Below, one piece after another: positions 1 through 12,649 of a stretch of 64,000 bases of DNA; position 1 is the stretch's first letter; every line of letters starts with the position of its first letter. The DNA comes from Ehretia macrophylla. Its lineage: Eukaryota; Streptophyta; Magnoliopsida; Boraginales; Ehretiaceae. Under the pieces are notes generated by a model. That model was not told where the DNA came from. It searched no databases and was given only the letters and a program-made list of their open reading frames with translations. The stretch lies in contig CM075764.1 in the NCBI GenBank assembly GCA_037974665.1, forward strand, positions 83,723,825-83,787,824, written 5' to 3'. The translations under genes were made by a program, and so were the position numbers.

Positions 1-3000
1 TTAAAAGAATTAAATGTTATAATTGAGTGTATTATAATTATATTAATAATTTATAAATTATTAAACTTTACTCAACCTCATAATGATGAGTACATTGATT
101 TTTCTTTTTTTGGGTCAAGTTGTCAGGATGAGTAGATCTATTCATCCAACTTAAATGCTCTCAGCATTAAATATTTTCGTGCCATGTCGTAAATTCTGTA
201 AAAAATTTCACTTTCCTATTTACGCAAAATCTTCAAAACGAAATCAAATAAATAGATCGAATGATGAGTTTTGGGCTATGATAGTGTGACTTTTCAGGTC
301 CGGCTTTCATGCATATCATAACGAGCTACGTTGCACACTAGTGATTTCTCGAATTCAATCCTTTGGCAACTTTTTTCCTATGCCGATTTGGAACTCACCG
401 TAACCGTATGGTTATTTTAAATCTACTTCAAAATTAAAGTCATGTAGTACATTAATGCAGCTTAAAACATATTTTAAGTTAGTTAACGGTTAAATTTAAA
501 ATTTTATTTTAACAGAGATTATGAGATTAATATTTTTTTTTAGATTAGACTAATTTGAGTTTTTGTACTAAATACACGTATATATATATTTTTAAAACAA
601 ATTGAGGTAAATATACATATATTTTAAAATTTAATTTGGTTCAGTGTGGATTGTAAATTCCAATAACACTATAGTGAATATGCCTTATCCGTCAAAATCT
701 GTAATTGAACCACTGGACATTAAGGTTCTCGCTTTGTGTGCAAGATATTTTAAAATCGATTTTCAATAAGTGTAACATTCTAAGTAATGTAATATTGACT
801 TAAATCTCTCTTTAAATCAAAAAATATATATAATTAAAGAGTATATATATATATAAATTCTAACTCAAAATCTTTTATATATACGATTATTCTATCTAAC
901 CATGGGGCATGTCCTTTGGAAACATTGTACACACAAAAATAAAAAAATAAAAAAATAATATAACTAAATGAAACTAAATTGATCATTATAAGTGTTAGAT
1001 GATTGACACAATCCAAAGACCTTTCAAGGTGCCATATGTTTGATGATAATTGATAAGTGGATTACTAGAATTTGGTGGGACTGATTACATCCAGTTCATG
1101 CACGTGTACACGTAAAACAGTTTCATATCTTTTTCTTTTTAAGTCACGTAACTTTTATTTTTGTCCCTATGTATGTCACGTAACTAAAACACAAAAAGAT
1201 CGTAAATCATTGCATTTGCAATCTTTAGTTTTTTTTTTTTTTTTTGTCGGTGCAATCTTTAGTTGGAGTCGTGTATGGTGTGCCAATATGACTAGCCAAT
1301 TGTTTGCTCCCAACTGACTCATGCTGAGTGGCTGAGTGTGATAGTCCCAACTATCGAGAGAAATTTAGATTAACTCATAACGTTAAGAAAAAATCAATAA
1401 TAATATTTATTATTATTTTATTATTACATAATGTTATAATATTTTAAAGAGATTCAATTTTTATTTTTTGTTTATAGAGCACTGGCCCGAATAATTAAAA
1501 TGATATGAAGTTGTAATAAAACAGATCACAATTAACTTAATTATTACGGGTCTCATTAGTGGATGATCTATTTCACTACCATAAAATATATATTTGTTTT
1601 CTTTTATGGATAAGAAAGGTTCATATAGCGTCAAGAAAAGCGTTAAGCCTTTTTTGATTAACACCACACTATGAAAATAAATCCTTATATGGGTGGAGGA
1701 AAAGTAGGTTTATGTCGGCCAAATTTGTTCAATAATTCTCATCTCCTTATTTGTTGCCTATCTTTAAAAATTAAGTAATCAAAATGGTATGGAGCACTTA
1801 CAAATTGTAAGTTCCATAGTATGACCGACCCTTGGAAATTAAATTTTATAAGATAGTCTTCACAGCTAATGATGGGTGTAAAATGCGGACTTTGTTCTTA
1901 TGGTATATTTCTCGCTATAAATGCAAGAAATTTTGTGCTCAAAGATATATTGCCCTTCTCCTATTCAAGCAAAAGCTTTGGCATTAAGTGAGGCTTGTGG
2001 GAATCGGATTGGCTTGATCTTGTCAAAGACTTCAATTTTTAGTTTTCATTATATTGGACTATCGATCACTTTATGAATGATTCAAAAGACATCTTTTTCG
2101 GATTCTTATAGTTGGAGCATTGCCCACGTGATAGCGATCCTAACAATGTGACAGATTGGTTAGTAAAGGATGTTAGATTAGATATTTTTCATCCAAATTG
2201 AAAGGTTAGTCTTCCATTAATTAGAATTGTATACAAAGGCAGATTCAAAATTTTAATACAATAGGGACTAAAAATGTATAATTTAATATTCGTATATAAA
2301 TATATTTTTTCAGTGAAAATCAAATTCACTTTTTATTTTGAAAAAACTTAAAGAGTATACACAATTTTTTTTTTTTTTTAAAAAAAAAAGTTGTGTGAAT
2401 GAGGACTACTGCACTTTGTCTTTGATAGCACTGGACTGGATTAAAGTCTTCTTTATCAATAAAAGCCTTCAGTTTTCTGGGGAACAAAAAAAAAAAAAAA
2501 AATTACAACTTGTGGTGGTCCTTAATTGTATTTCACTACCACGCATTTGAAGGTGTCAACAAACATAGCTGTCTGTCTGGCTTTACAGTCATTGTCTTTG
2601 AAGCAAATAGGGTTAGAAGTAAAGGATGGTTTGCTTGCAGTGGCACCCACAGATGTTGATGAGAATTTAATCCCTCTGACCATCAGATCAAAAGCAAAGA
2701 ATACTATAATAGTGTGTTAAACTTGCAAGAATCCTATCCATTTGTTTAAAATTAAAACAAACAGGTCCCACCCATGTTACTTATTGAGAAACAGTAACAC
2801 TAAACATACAAATTAGAACGAATTCAATAGTTAAGTCATAATACATACACATAAAACGAAAAGAAAGTGATATATATATAACACAATAGTCTACAAAAAT
2901 ATTTTCAAATACAACACAAGATAACACAACTTTCAGGTACTAAAAGAAGCGATGTGGGGTGTACCTCAAAGAGAGAAGGATGAAATCTTCTTTACTAGTA

Positions 3001-3181
3001 TGTTCTTCTTCTTTGGGAGACAAAAACGTTGAAATATGAGAGAGACAACTGAATAGAGTGATAGATTAGGGTAAGAACCTATGAAAAACATTCCCGCAAA
3101 ATTGCTTTTGAAAAAGCTGTCGACTACAGACAGTCGGTGGAATGTCACTGTTGTTACTTTTAGGATAATTCCTGTTTTAAT
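1..3181. other. Intergenic AT-rich DNA, no gene recognised
   Basis: The stretch is AT-rich with poly-A/poly-T runs (for example near 1230, 2366 and 2487) and only short ORFs without recognisable domains. A small ORF at 2526-2720 on the plus strand is more complex in composition but matches no family I know. Around 2236-2280 the sequence resembles a decayed hAT-type MITE edge, but I could not find the matching end. I see no supported gene, RNA or regulatory site here. Confidence 0.6.
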
Positions 3182-3844
3182 TCATAATGAGTGATAGGAA
3201 TATTTTTCCCTTTTTTTATCATTTATTTGATTAATAACATCCTTAATATTATAACCCTGTTTTGAACTGAAAATTTTCTCTATGGGTTTTTCAACAAAAT
3301 TTTCTTTGGAATAATGTTCCAAAATCTTTAATTTTAAAGAATCATCTTTAATATCTTCTAATAGTTTTAAAACATCTAACCACTTATCAGCAGTAATCAT
3401 ATTGATTTTTAAATCTTCAAATTGAGATAATATCTTATAATATTCATCATCAATATTATTATCTTTACAAGCACATGGAGAATCCTCATTAGAAGATATA
3501 TTATTAACTTCATCAGAAGAAGATTCATTATCTGAGCTATCTGAGCTAGAACTAGACAAATTGTCTATATCAATAAGTAATTTTGCTAATTGTTCTTTAG
3601 TATGATCATCAAGATCTAAAGCATTTATCTTTTTTCGGAATTGCCGACATTTATTAGCATAATGACATTTTTTACCACATCTATAACACGTGAGAATAGG
3701 TTTAGGCTTAGGTTTATATCCCTTTCTTTCATTTCTCTCTCTTCTTTTTCTAGCTTTTCGCTTATATTTAGGAGATGTATAATATTCCTTAGGCTTTTTA
3801 CGCCCTTTAGACTTAGTAAGTCTACGAGTAGATAGAAGTTCCAT
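3182..3844 (-). pseudogene. Zinc-knuckle ORF fragment, gag/coat-protein-like, from an old reverse-transcribing element
   Basis: This is an open reading frame of 220 residues. It begins with a strongly basic Lys/Arg stretch (about residues 8-48), followed by a CCHC zinc knuckle (CX2CX4HX4C, about residues 53-66), then an acidic Ser/Asp/Glu-rich segment (about 95-120) and a Leu-rich C-terminus. A basic region, then a CCHC knuckle, then an acidic tail is the arrangement seen in the C-terminal part of caulimovirid coat proteins and of some LTR-retrotransposon gag proteins. The ATG is probably not the native start: the same frame continues upstream a few residues to a stop near 3895, so the N-terminus has been lost. 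No RT, protease or movement-protein sequence is recognisable beside it. I infer an isolated endogenous fragment. The choice between pararetrovirus and retrotransposon is open. Confidence 0.45.
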
Positions 3845-6124
3845 CGAATAATATTCATCATTACACGAGTCTTGAATAAGGAAGTAACTTCAATTAAATT
3901 TAAAGTCCCAAACTATCAAGCTAAAATTTATGGAAATATAAAAAGATTTTATTCTTAAAATCAATAAAATGGACATTCTATCTTAATATTTCTTCTCGTT
4001 CTTCCTCATTATTCCTTTGGTTACGAAAAACATGTGAAATGTAATGTTGAAAGATATCGTAGTTTTGAAAAATATATGAATCCAACAAGATTAAAAAGTA
4101 TATACTACTATCATTATAACATAATTTTAAAGCAATAAAAGAAGAAAGATGACAAGGGAGAAACAACCTCATTCAAAATTATAGTACTGCTATGCCTAGC
4201 TAGCAATAAAATCGTAACCAACAAAAATAAAGTCTTAACAATTGAAATGACAATTGTTTGCGTAGGCAACCCAGATTTCTTTTTAATTTTGCGTTTGCTC
4301 AGTTTTGTTATTGCACTTTTACTTTATAAATTGAATTAATAAATTTGTAAGGTATTTATGTTTAATTTTATTTTTTATTTACCATAATATTAATTGCATT
4401 TTGCAATCTTCCGCAACAATATTAAATAATTTATAATAACAAAAAAACCGGGCTAGATGGATACTAGCCCACTATTTTATTTTGGTCAAAGATACTAGCC
4501 CACTATGACTGTCTCATAAAGGCTGTCCCTATTGCACTTCGGCCCAGATAATTGGCTTTGAACCCAAATGGACTGGACCATTAAATGGATCAGGCTGGCT
4601 GACCAGACCATTAAACTGCCTAGTCAATTTTAAGCTTGCTAAGAAGGCAGGCTTCGTGATTTGGTGGTCCAATCCAGTTTAGAGGTGGCGAGTGGGCTTT
4701 GTGATTTGGTGGTCCAATCCAGTGTTAGAGATGGTGACTCGCCACTCTCCCTCTGAATAATGTATACTTCGAGGTAGAGGTCCAAACACAACAATTTGAT
4801 GGTTTGGTTGAAGAAGTGTTTTAGTTTTTCTAATACCCATTTACTAATTTGAGTAGTTGCAATCTTGCATTTTCAAAAGTAAAGTTGTGAGGCAATTTTT
4901 TCTCTTCCATTTTTATAATACTCTTAATATTATTATTGTTGTTGAAGTATATTTGAATAATTGATCAAATAAGATTAAAACAAACCTTATTTTATGAGGA
5001 GGGATCAGCTATATGAGTTTGATGATTGTAGACCCTTAGAATTTACAATTAAGATTAAGACAAAACTTAATCCCTTTTGTTGTTAGGAGTTATGACAAGT
5101 GGGTGACAGTCAAGGACCGTTGGTGGCTGACGACATTATATTTGATGGGTAGGGTATAGTGTTTAGGGTTTTTAGCTGTGTGTCTTAAGAAGGTAATTCC
5201 ACCCCTTTAAATAATTCCCCTAGGCCTCCTTTACCAGCATCGAAATTGGGTCTTTTACTATTCGGAATGCCAATCCTGTCCCAATCATGTTCCTTAATTC
5301 CCTCCGTGGATATAAAGCCCTTTCCTTTCCGGGGATAATTCTGTCCCTTAAAAGTCTCTTCCCGCGTCAACCCCTGTCATGGGTCCGTTGCTAGACCCAT
5401 TCATGCTGGACCGAGACCTCTTTCCTTTTGTGGGCTTGCTGGGTCTCCCTTCCCCCCTATACTTAGCCCATTTGAGGGCTTCGCGGGTATGGAGAGGAGA
5501 TGTTCTAACCCACTACAATGATACCAATCATTCTTATAAAGAGTTGCCTTTTTTAATTAGTTCTATAAAAGTGAAGTCTTTTCTAAGTGTGTCCATCCAG
5601 CTCATTGCTCATCTTAGGTCTTCATCCACCTCTCTTGTGGTGTACTAACTTCATACCTTTTTACCTTCTAATAATTGCACCCTTGTATCGTCTGCTAACA
5701 TGTATAAACTATCTCTAATGATTCTCCCTTATCTTATATATCCTCAACCAGGAACACCTCTGCTTTTCCCTGATTAGCTCGTTTCAAAACTTGCTTTTTC
5801 TAGTTTTGTTACACGTCAATCTCAATATTCTCATCTCTGCCACTAACATTTTATAAACATGTAAGTACTTCATTGCCTTACACTTCAAACCATACAAAGA
5901 ATCCTAAGATAATCAAATTTCTGATTTAAGATAATACACTTCAAACATGTAGGGCTCAATTTACGTTGTAATCAATTAAATTAAACCTATTACAATATGC
6001 CTCCAGAAGCAGACGTATAGGATTTGCAAAATTCACCGAATTAAGGCCATTTTGTTAGCATCCAAAATGATACCTTAAATTTTTCCTTTACAGATGTACT
6101 TGAGTTGTTTATCTTGGTTGTTTT
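3845..6124. other. Intergenic DNA with small local duplications
   Basis: No gene is recognisable. Between 4440 and 4760 there are short direct repeats: a 12-bp unit at about 4465 and 4495, and a 21-bp phrase containing 'gatttggtggtccaatcc' at about 4660 and 4702. Around 5185-5650 the composition becomes less AT-rich, and a 61-codon minus-strand frame (5185-5370) looks coding-like but matches nothing I recognise. This may be a relic of a mobile element. Confidence 0.5.
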
Positions 6125-8765
6125 CTACAAACACCCCGTTGGCTTCATGTAACCGGAAGAAGTGCCTGCAGCATTAGCGCATGATGCTTGAGCTGTCTGA
6201 TTATTCATATACGTCAGATTTACATCTTCCAATCTTATCCCTCTGCAATGGAAATCTTTACTGCATGCGATGTTTATGGCTACTTGTGTTGCTGATGTTC
6301 CATGAATATCTTGATATGTCACGTCACTGATTTTAACACCTGAAACCTGAAATACAGATGAGGAATATATACATGTTACTATCTCCTTTCAAGTATACTT
6401 CACGAACTAAGACTTTACCCAACACATGATCGATAGGCCTATTTAATTAGTATTTTCCTTTTTTTTTTTTTAAATGACAAGGATGCCCCTTGGCCTCACA
6501 CTCAGGTCGAGATCCCAAAATACATATATAATTCAGATCCCAAAATACCTGGATTAGTTTCAAGAAAAATAGTCTTTTGACTGATTCAAATCCGAAACAT
6601 GAACAAGTCTTTTCCCCTCGTCCCAAATTCTCCACCATTAGGTCTAGTTAATTTTCTTAGTTCTTGTGCGAAATAAATATGTAAAAGATCAAAACAGAAG
6701 GAAAAAAAAAAAAGACGAAAGAAAATGCAAATCTTACCCGCCGGGGACAATTGTTTCCATAAGGGCAATAATTTTGGTCAATTATAATAGGATATTTGAC
6801 ATTTTTCATGACTGCATGTTGGAAAAGAACATTCTTGACAAATCCATTGCTGGCTCTTGCCCAAGTCTTTACCCGCAGACCATTTTGTGTACCACTAAAT
6901 GTAGCAGTTTTAACTGTCACATTTTGGACACCAGGTTCTTGTAAATCCCAGCCTAGACTCCCGATGCTGCATCAAAACCAAATCAACACAAACTAATTAA
7001 CTATTAAAGGTAGTTTATAAGTGAGTGTTTTGAATTTAAGTAATAATTTGAGTTCGTTATTATTTTCGGATAGTGAAAAATTAGAGGCCAAAATAGTTGT
7101 TTTTAAACTTACAACACTAGTTTTGCTTATGGACCTAAAGTTTTGAATCCGAGACGTGACACATGGCACGTGATTGTTCCACTGCATGCAATCGTATACT
7201 ATGCTAGTTTCTTATGTTAAATGAAGATTTCTCACCTTATGCCATGTCCAGGGCCACAGACGACATTCTCGATCCACAAGTTTGTGGAACCAGGGCCTAT
7301 TGAAACACAATCATCTCCTGTACCTATTTTAGTGCTTAATATGGTGATATACGATGACCCTTCTATGTGAATACCATCCGTATTTTTGCTGCTGCCTGAT
7401 GCTGTGATCTTCATTCCCTGTAGCCTAACATTGCGGCAACCATCAAGGACAACATGGAATAGCTGACTATTTAATGAAGTTAATTTACTGATCACAACGT
7501 TGTTTGAGTTGTAAAAGCCGAGTGTCTGCCAACACACATGCAAATACCACAAAAGTCATCCTTAGTACTATATATGATATACAAAGAAATATATAATTAA
7601 GGGAGACATGGTAAGACTATTTTAAAATGAATTAGGAAGGCCAATGGTTGAACTATGGCTAGTTGTCGTAGCTTACAAGCAAAAAACTGTTATCCTAGAC
7701 TTTCACCATATTGTAAGTTGATAGACCACTAGCATTGTTTGATTATCAACCTTCTTTCTCCACTCTCATTGTTCAATGGTGAAAGAAAACTTGATGCCCT
7801 CAATATTTCTAACGGTGACAGAGTCGAGATTCTATTGTTAGCATGCTACTCATGAATTTAGGGTAAGTCCTTAACTAAATTTAATATATTTTGTGTACTT
7901 TTTTGACAAAAAAAAATTGTTTTTAAAAGCTGAGTACACACCCTCAACTATATGTGGCTTCGCCACTAAATTCTAACCTTAAAATGAATAACCATAGTTA
8001 AAAACGTAGGTCTTGTCTTTATTTTCAAACCAGCCATTGATCATTTCATAGAAAAACTCGCATAGGAGGAAGCATACAACTTAGTTATTATCTTAGAAAA
8101 ACAGTCATCTAATCGTTATCAATGTCAATCATTATTAACATATGACAATGTCCGGAAAGGAAAATTGTTGGATTTGGCAATGTTGTCTAACACATGGGAC
8201 CACATGATGTGGGCTTGACAGTGTTTATCAAAACCTGTTACATCCGGGGGCCGGACCCAATAGTTGCCCGTCTAAAAATTGATGACAAAAATTAGCTTAT
8301 GCTTAGACATACCGTCGCTCCTGAAGGACAACTTTTGCCGGAAGCTTTGCAAGCCCAAAGACCAGTGCCTTGACCATCTAAAATTCCACCAGAGATGCTT
8401 ACTCCATTGACTCTCTCAAACTTCAACCAGTTGCCAGTTTTACCAATAACATTATAATCAGATGGAGACACAAGGGTGCCATCAATACGTATTGTGGTAG
8501 CATTGTTCTTGCATTTGTTGCCCCAAAATTCTGCACTGCCCACCAAGTACCTGCCTTGTGGCACATACATTACGGTAGCTTTTGTGGAAGCGCAAGCTGC
8601 TGCCCATGCATCAAGGAAGGCCTTGGTTGAGTCAGTGCGGCCATCAGGTTTGGCTCCAAAGTTCTGAACATTGTATGTGACCTTAGATGCTAATGCTAAG
8701 TTGATAAAGAAGACGAGAAATGGAAAAAGTGAAACAATTGTCTTCATATTGATCACCATTTCCAT
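6125..8765 (-). CDS. Polygalacturonase (glycoside hydrolase family 28), secreted, four exons
   Basis: The enzyme hydrolyses alpha-1,4 linkages of homogalacturonan in the cell wall. Exons on the minus strand are 8313-8765, 7236-7525, 6738-6966 and 6125-6346. All three introns are GT-AG, the frame is kept, and the product is 397 residues ending at TAG. Residues 1-26 form a hydrophobic signal peptide ending near Ala-Leu-Ala; in-frame ATGs at codons 1, 3 and 7 would all keep it. All four GH28 signatures are present: NTDG (about 199-202), GDDC (221-224), GHG (244-246) and RVKT (279-282), so the three catalytic Asp and the catalytic-site His are intact. Length and overall sequence resemble the Arabidopsis At3g59850/At2g43890 type; that assignment is from family memory. 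Endo- or exo-action cannot be told from the sequence. The gene stands alone, with a TATA box about 70 bp upstream of the start. No lesion was seen, so it is probably functional. Confidence 0.93.
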
Positions 8766-8833
8766 TTCTAGATAGAGGAAGAATTAATGGAAGCTTGAAG
8801 TAGTGGTGAAGAAACTGGTTTGCTTCCAAGGGT

Positions 8834-8841
8834 TATTTATA
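8834..8841 (-). promoter_or_regulatory. TATA box of the polygalacturonase gene
   Basis: On the minus strand the sequence reads TATAAATA, 69-76 bp upstream of the first ATG at 8765. This places a transcription start at roughly 8800-8810 and gives a short 5' leader of about 40 nt. Assignment rests on motif and spacing only. Confidence 0.6.
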
Positions 8842-9111
8842 AGCTTAAAGTGCATGTGAATTTTGGTGTTGCATCAATGATAAGCAAGCCGCGCCGGAAT
8901 TTGAAGGTACAATACGTTGACATTTTAATTATCATTAACCAATCATGGCAAGAGACCATTTGGATAGAATTAATATTCATGTATGTGATCGAATGGCTGT
9001 CTGAATTCCGATAAAGTATAGTCATTATCAAATGATTTAGTATTATCGTGCCCAAATGCTAATCATTATTCATTGCATCTTTACATGTTCAACAATGACT
9101 CACCTCAACAC

Positions 9112-9183
9112 TTGCTATTTGGTCTAGTGGTATAATTTTTACTTTAGATGCGAGAGGTTCTGAAATCAATTTTTGAAGTGTGT
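9112..9183 (+). pseudogene. Decayed tRNA-Pro-like sequence
   Basis: The segment follows plant tRNA-Pro(TGG) from the end of the acceptor stem through the D arm (it contains 'ttggtctagtggtat', an intact A box) and the anticodon arm ('gcgagaggt'). The anticodon loop reads tttagat instead of tttgggt, and the T arm and 3' acceptor strand are degraded. It cannot fold as a working tRNA. It is either a tRNA pseudogene or the head of a tRNA-derived SINE; an A-rich stretch follows near 9225-9240. Confidence 0.6.
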
Positions 9184-9579
9184 GATATTCTTGTGATAAA
9201 ATTGGCTTACACAGATCCCTTTAAATAATAATAAAAAAAACATTGGCCTGCCCCAAAAAGTTCACTTCACGTTTGTTCTTAGACTCCTTATCGCACTATT
9301 GCATTTCACGTATGTGCAATATAAGGAGGAACTTTCTGACAAGAACCTAGGGTTCTTAATTTGGGGATTTAGGGTTAAGGTTTGTGATCTGCGGATTCAT
9401 ATGAAAATTGTGGGTTAGGGTTTACAATTGAAAAGAAAATGAAAAATGATAGATTAATCTCCTCGAGGGAATCTCCTCCAATAATCACTTCGAGGGTGAT
9501 TAGCCTCATTTGCCTTGTAAAAGTTTGAAATATTATTATTGCTGAATGTAAGAAAAATACCCATAATGATTCCTATTCT

Positions 9580-9960
9580 TTAATAAGTGATAGAGGTCGA
9601 CCATATAGAGCTTCAAAAGAAGTCATCTTTGTAGAAGAATGATATTGTACCACAATTCCTCCCAAGGAAGCCAACAAATCCACTCTTTCGGCTTGTCACT
9701 TGTAAAACAACAAAGATAGTTTTCCAAGCATCTATTGACAACTTCAGTTTGTCCATCTGACTAAGGTTATAAGTTGTGCTCATATTCAGTTGATTATCTT
9801 GCAGCTTAAACAATTCTTTCCAAAAATTGCTTGTAAAAATTTTGTCCCTATCACTTACAATGTACTTAGGAAATCCATGAATATTTTCGAGGTCAAAAAA
9901 TAAATAAAAGCATTTTATCAGCCAATTTACTCCTCCGGTTATAGCTTTTTGTTCACCTTA
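9580..9960 (-). pseudogene. Ty3/gypsy integrase core fragment
   Basis: Minus-strand translation shows the retroviral-type integrase core: 'FPKYIVSDRDKIFTSNFWKE' with the second catalytic Asp, then a degraded version of the segment that normally reads STxYHPQxDGQTE, and further downstream a degraded tail resembling FEALYGR. There are several frameshifts and stops (for example the His-Pro-Gln-Ser-Asp-Gly segment is scrambled by indels). The type resembles chromovirus-class integrases rather than the Tat elements elsewhere in the window. It is an isolated scrap: no RT or LTR was recognised beside it. Confidence 0.7.
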
Positions 9961-12292
9961 TCATACCATTTGAACCATAAACATAATTGAAGACATTGTG
10001 TTTTCTAGAAAGCAGAGACAACAATATAATTAAGAATAATACGAGAAGTTTGTGGATACGTTTAGGAACCAATTTTTTGAATAAAAAAGGTTGCAAAGAC
10101 TCAAAGATGCATCACTAATTATGTAGGAGCACATGGGCTAGGGATTTAGATATATAGAACGGAAATCGTGAAATGGGACAAGGGTTTAAAAATCTAGTTG
10201 ACGAAATGTTGAACTGTACGTGCTAATTAACAAAAGGTCGTTTGTGATATAGCTAGATAGTGTATTGGGGTTTATAGATAACGGTCAGCTTTTCTTTTCT
10301 TTTTTTTTTTCTTTTTGTTTTTTTTTTTGCGAAGTAAGCAAAAGAGTGTGTAAATTAAAAGAACGTTACAAGCTATACAAAAGTACCTTACTAAAGAAGA
10401 TTTTCATACAAGCGCCAAGCTTTACAAATATCCATTAAGTCAGCCATGGGAGAATATAAGACTAGTTTGAGTTTGTTAAATTCCACTGGGTATGATCAGC
10501 TTTTGTACTCCTGATACCCTTACCTATCACTTTGCAAAGGGTTTGTATCATCTCCTTTCTTGATTCTCTCAATTTTCGGATGAGATAAATTATCGATCAT
10601 CATATTTAGTCATTTTAAATTTCAACTATTCGTTTCAGAAAAAAGAAATTAAAATACATTTCTTCTGTAAATACAGTGAAGTGTATTAGTTATTAGTTCA
10701 TATCTAATGGTTGAGATTTAAAAACACCAAATTTGATAACTCATAATTTATCTCATCTTAAAAATTAGATAATCATACCCACAAAATTTCTCATCATCTC
10801 AAATTGAATGTTCACTTATAAGTAGGAGACATTGTCTAATCTGATAAAAGAGTTGAAGATAGATTTATACGTGTTTATTGGACTACCATGATTTTAAGTT
10901 CCTTTTTTTTTTAATAAGAAAATGATAGTAGAAAGTAGTTCCAAAAACGATAATTAGTTTATAGTTATAAAATATAGTGAAGTTTCTATTTTAGGAAGAT
11001 GGATATTCATTTTGGGAAAAAACAATAAAGAGACAAGCAGTGGACATTTTCTTTCAATTTGCACTAAGAGAAAACCTCGACATAAATAGAATAAATTTTC
11101 TCTGCTGTGCCTAGTTGAATATTCAGAGAAACCTGAAGTAAACGGGTAAGGATTCTCTCATTTCCAAGATGAGAAATATGTTTCCGATCCGATTCTATAT
11201 AGACATTGTTTTCTTATTCTTGTCTATATAGACTAAATATTGAATATGCTTGTTTCTTATATCCAGTTGGTGCTTTAAAGGCTATGTCAATCCATGACAT
11301 GAGCTTGACAAAAAAAAAGGAAAAAGAAACCCAAGAATGAGAGGCAACGACGTGACGAGTTTATTGGTCGCATGTTCGTATATCATGTGACGTTGTAGAG
11401 AAAAAAAAAAAAAGAAAAGGTATTAATAAAGTATATAATATGAAAAGAAGAATGAAACAAATTCTCTAAGTCAACTATCTTCCTTAAGTTTCATGATAAT
11501 GCTAGTAGATTAGCCATAAGCCATGTGTTTTGATTTCTACTGGTCATTAATACAATCTATAATGCGACTTCTTTGGTCATTTATTTATTATAATAATTAG
11601 GGGCTAACGACTAGATTAAAAAAGAAAAAGCAAAAAGAATCACTTAAAGAAGAACAAAATGATGCATTGCCCTTATTCTACTTCATAAGAAAAAAAAATG
11701 CTAATCTGTTTAACATGAGAAATAATTGCCAGTATATAGCATTCGCACGCTACAAAAATGAAAAAAAAAAAAAAAATTCTTAATCCCGTTGATGTGTAAA
11801 ATAACATTAATGTTACTTGACTAATATATACCTGGAGAAAAAACCAATATGTCAAGTTAAATATCCTTTTTCATTTAGCTATTCTTCACATAATACCCAC
11901 GTCATGTCATAACATAGTTCAAGCATGACATAACTTAACGATGACCTTATTTTTATAAGCCATTTATTATTTTCTTTATAGATTTTTAGTTGACATGATA
12001 AAATAATTTTTTTTTTAATTTCTCTCTTTTATTTTATATGCTAAGTAAACATCTACGTATAAGATAATAAATAGGTGATGAGAATAAGGTAATATTTAAT
12101 ATTTTTCAACAACTTATTACTCAAGTTTCTATGTTTTAGTGGTATGTGGCAATGTTGGAAAGAGGATTAACTTTTAGACCTTCCACATTTTAAGGCAGGT
12201 TATATTATTGACTATAAAACCATTTGGCCAAAGTACTGCTAAAATTTGTAACATCATTTCTTCTATTAGGTGTTTGAGAAGAATAAAATTCA
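9961..12292. other. Intergenic AT-rich DNA, nothing recognised
   Basis: I see no coding sequence, RNA or clear mobile-element boundary. There are T-rich runs at about 10288-10329 and A-rich runs near 11400 and 11760. Confidence 0.5.
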
Positions 12293-12649
12293 GGTCTGTT
12301 TAGCTCAATTTTAGACATTTAAAATACTTTTTGTGACTTTAGAAAATGAAACAAACCAGTTTGACTCATTTTTGAAATAAAATATGACACTAAAAAAATT
12401 AAAAAATAAAAAACTCCAAATTGGAGTTTTTTACAAGAGTTTTTGCGAAATTATTTTTATATAATGTGAGAATATATATATATATTTTTAAATATATCCC
12501 TCCATACTTTTAAAAGTCCGATATTACATTCGAAATTTCTAAAAACCTTACATTGCCTAATATATGTCAAATAATTAACGAATTTTGTTTAAAAATAATT
12601 AAAAAAAAATCTATAGTACAAAAACTAAAATTTTACAATTAAACCAGAC
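12293..12649. mobile_element. MITE-like repeat related to the element at 50380-50766
   Basis: The left edge reads ggtctgtttagctcaa. The right edge, reverse-complemented, reads gtctggtttaattg, giving imperfect terminal inverted repeats. An internal segment near 12440-12470 ('tttttgcgaaattattttta') is nearly identical to one in the MITE at 50380-50766. The element is non-coding and about 357 bp, and no clean target duplication was found. It is probably a diverged member of the same Tourist-like family. Confidence 0.5.

Noticed and set aside
2526-2720. 64-codon plus-strand ORF
   Set aside because: Composition is plausible for coding, but no domain, splice partner or homologous neighbour could be seen.
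5185-5370. 61-codon minus-strand frame rich in Gly/Lys
   Set aside because: It looks coding-like but has no ATG of its own and matches nothing I recognise, so it is left as an unexplained fragment.
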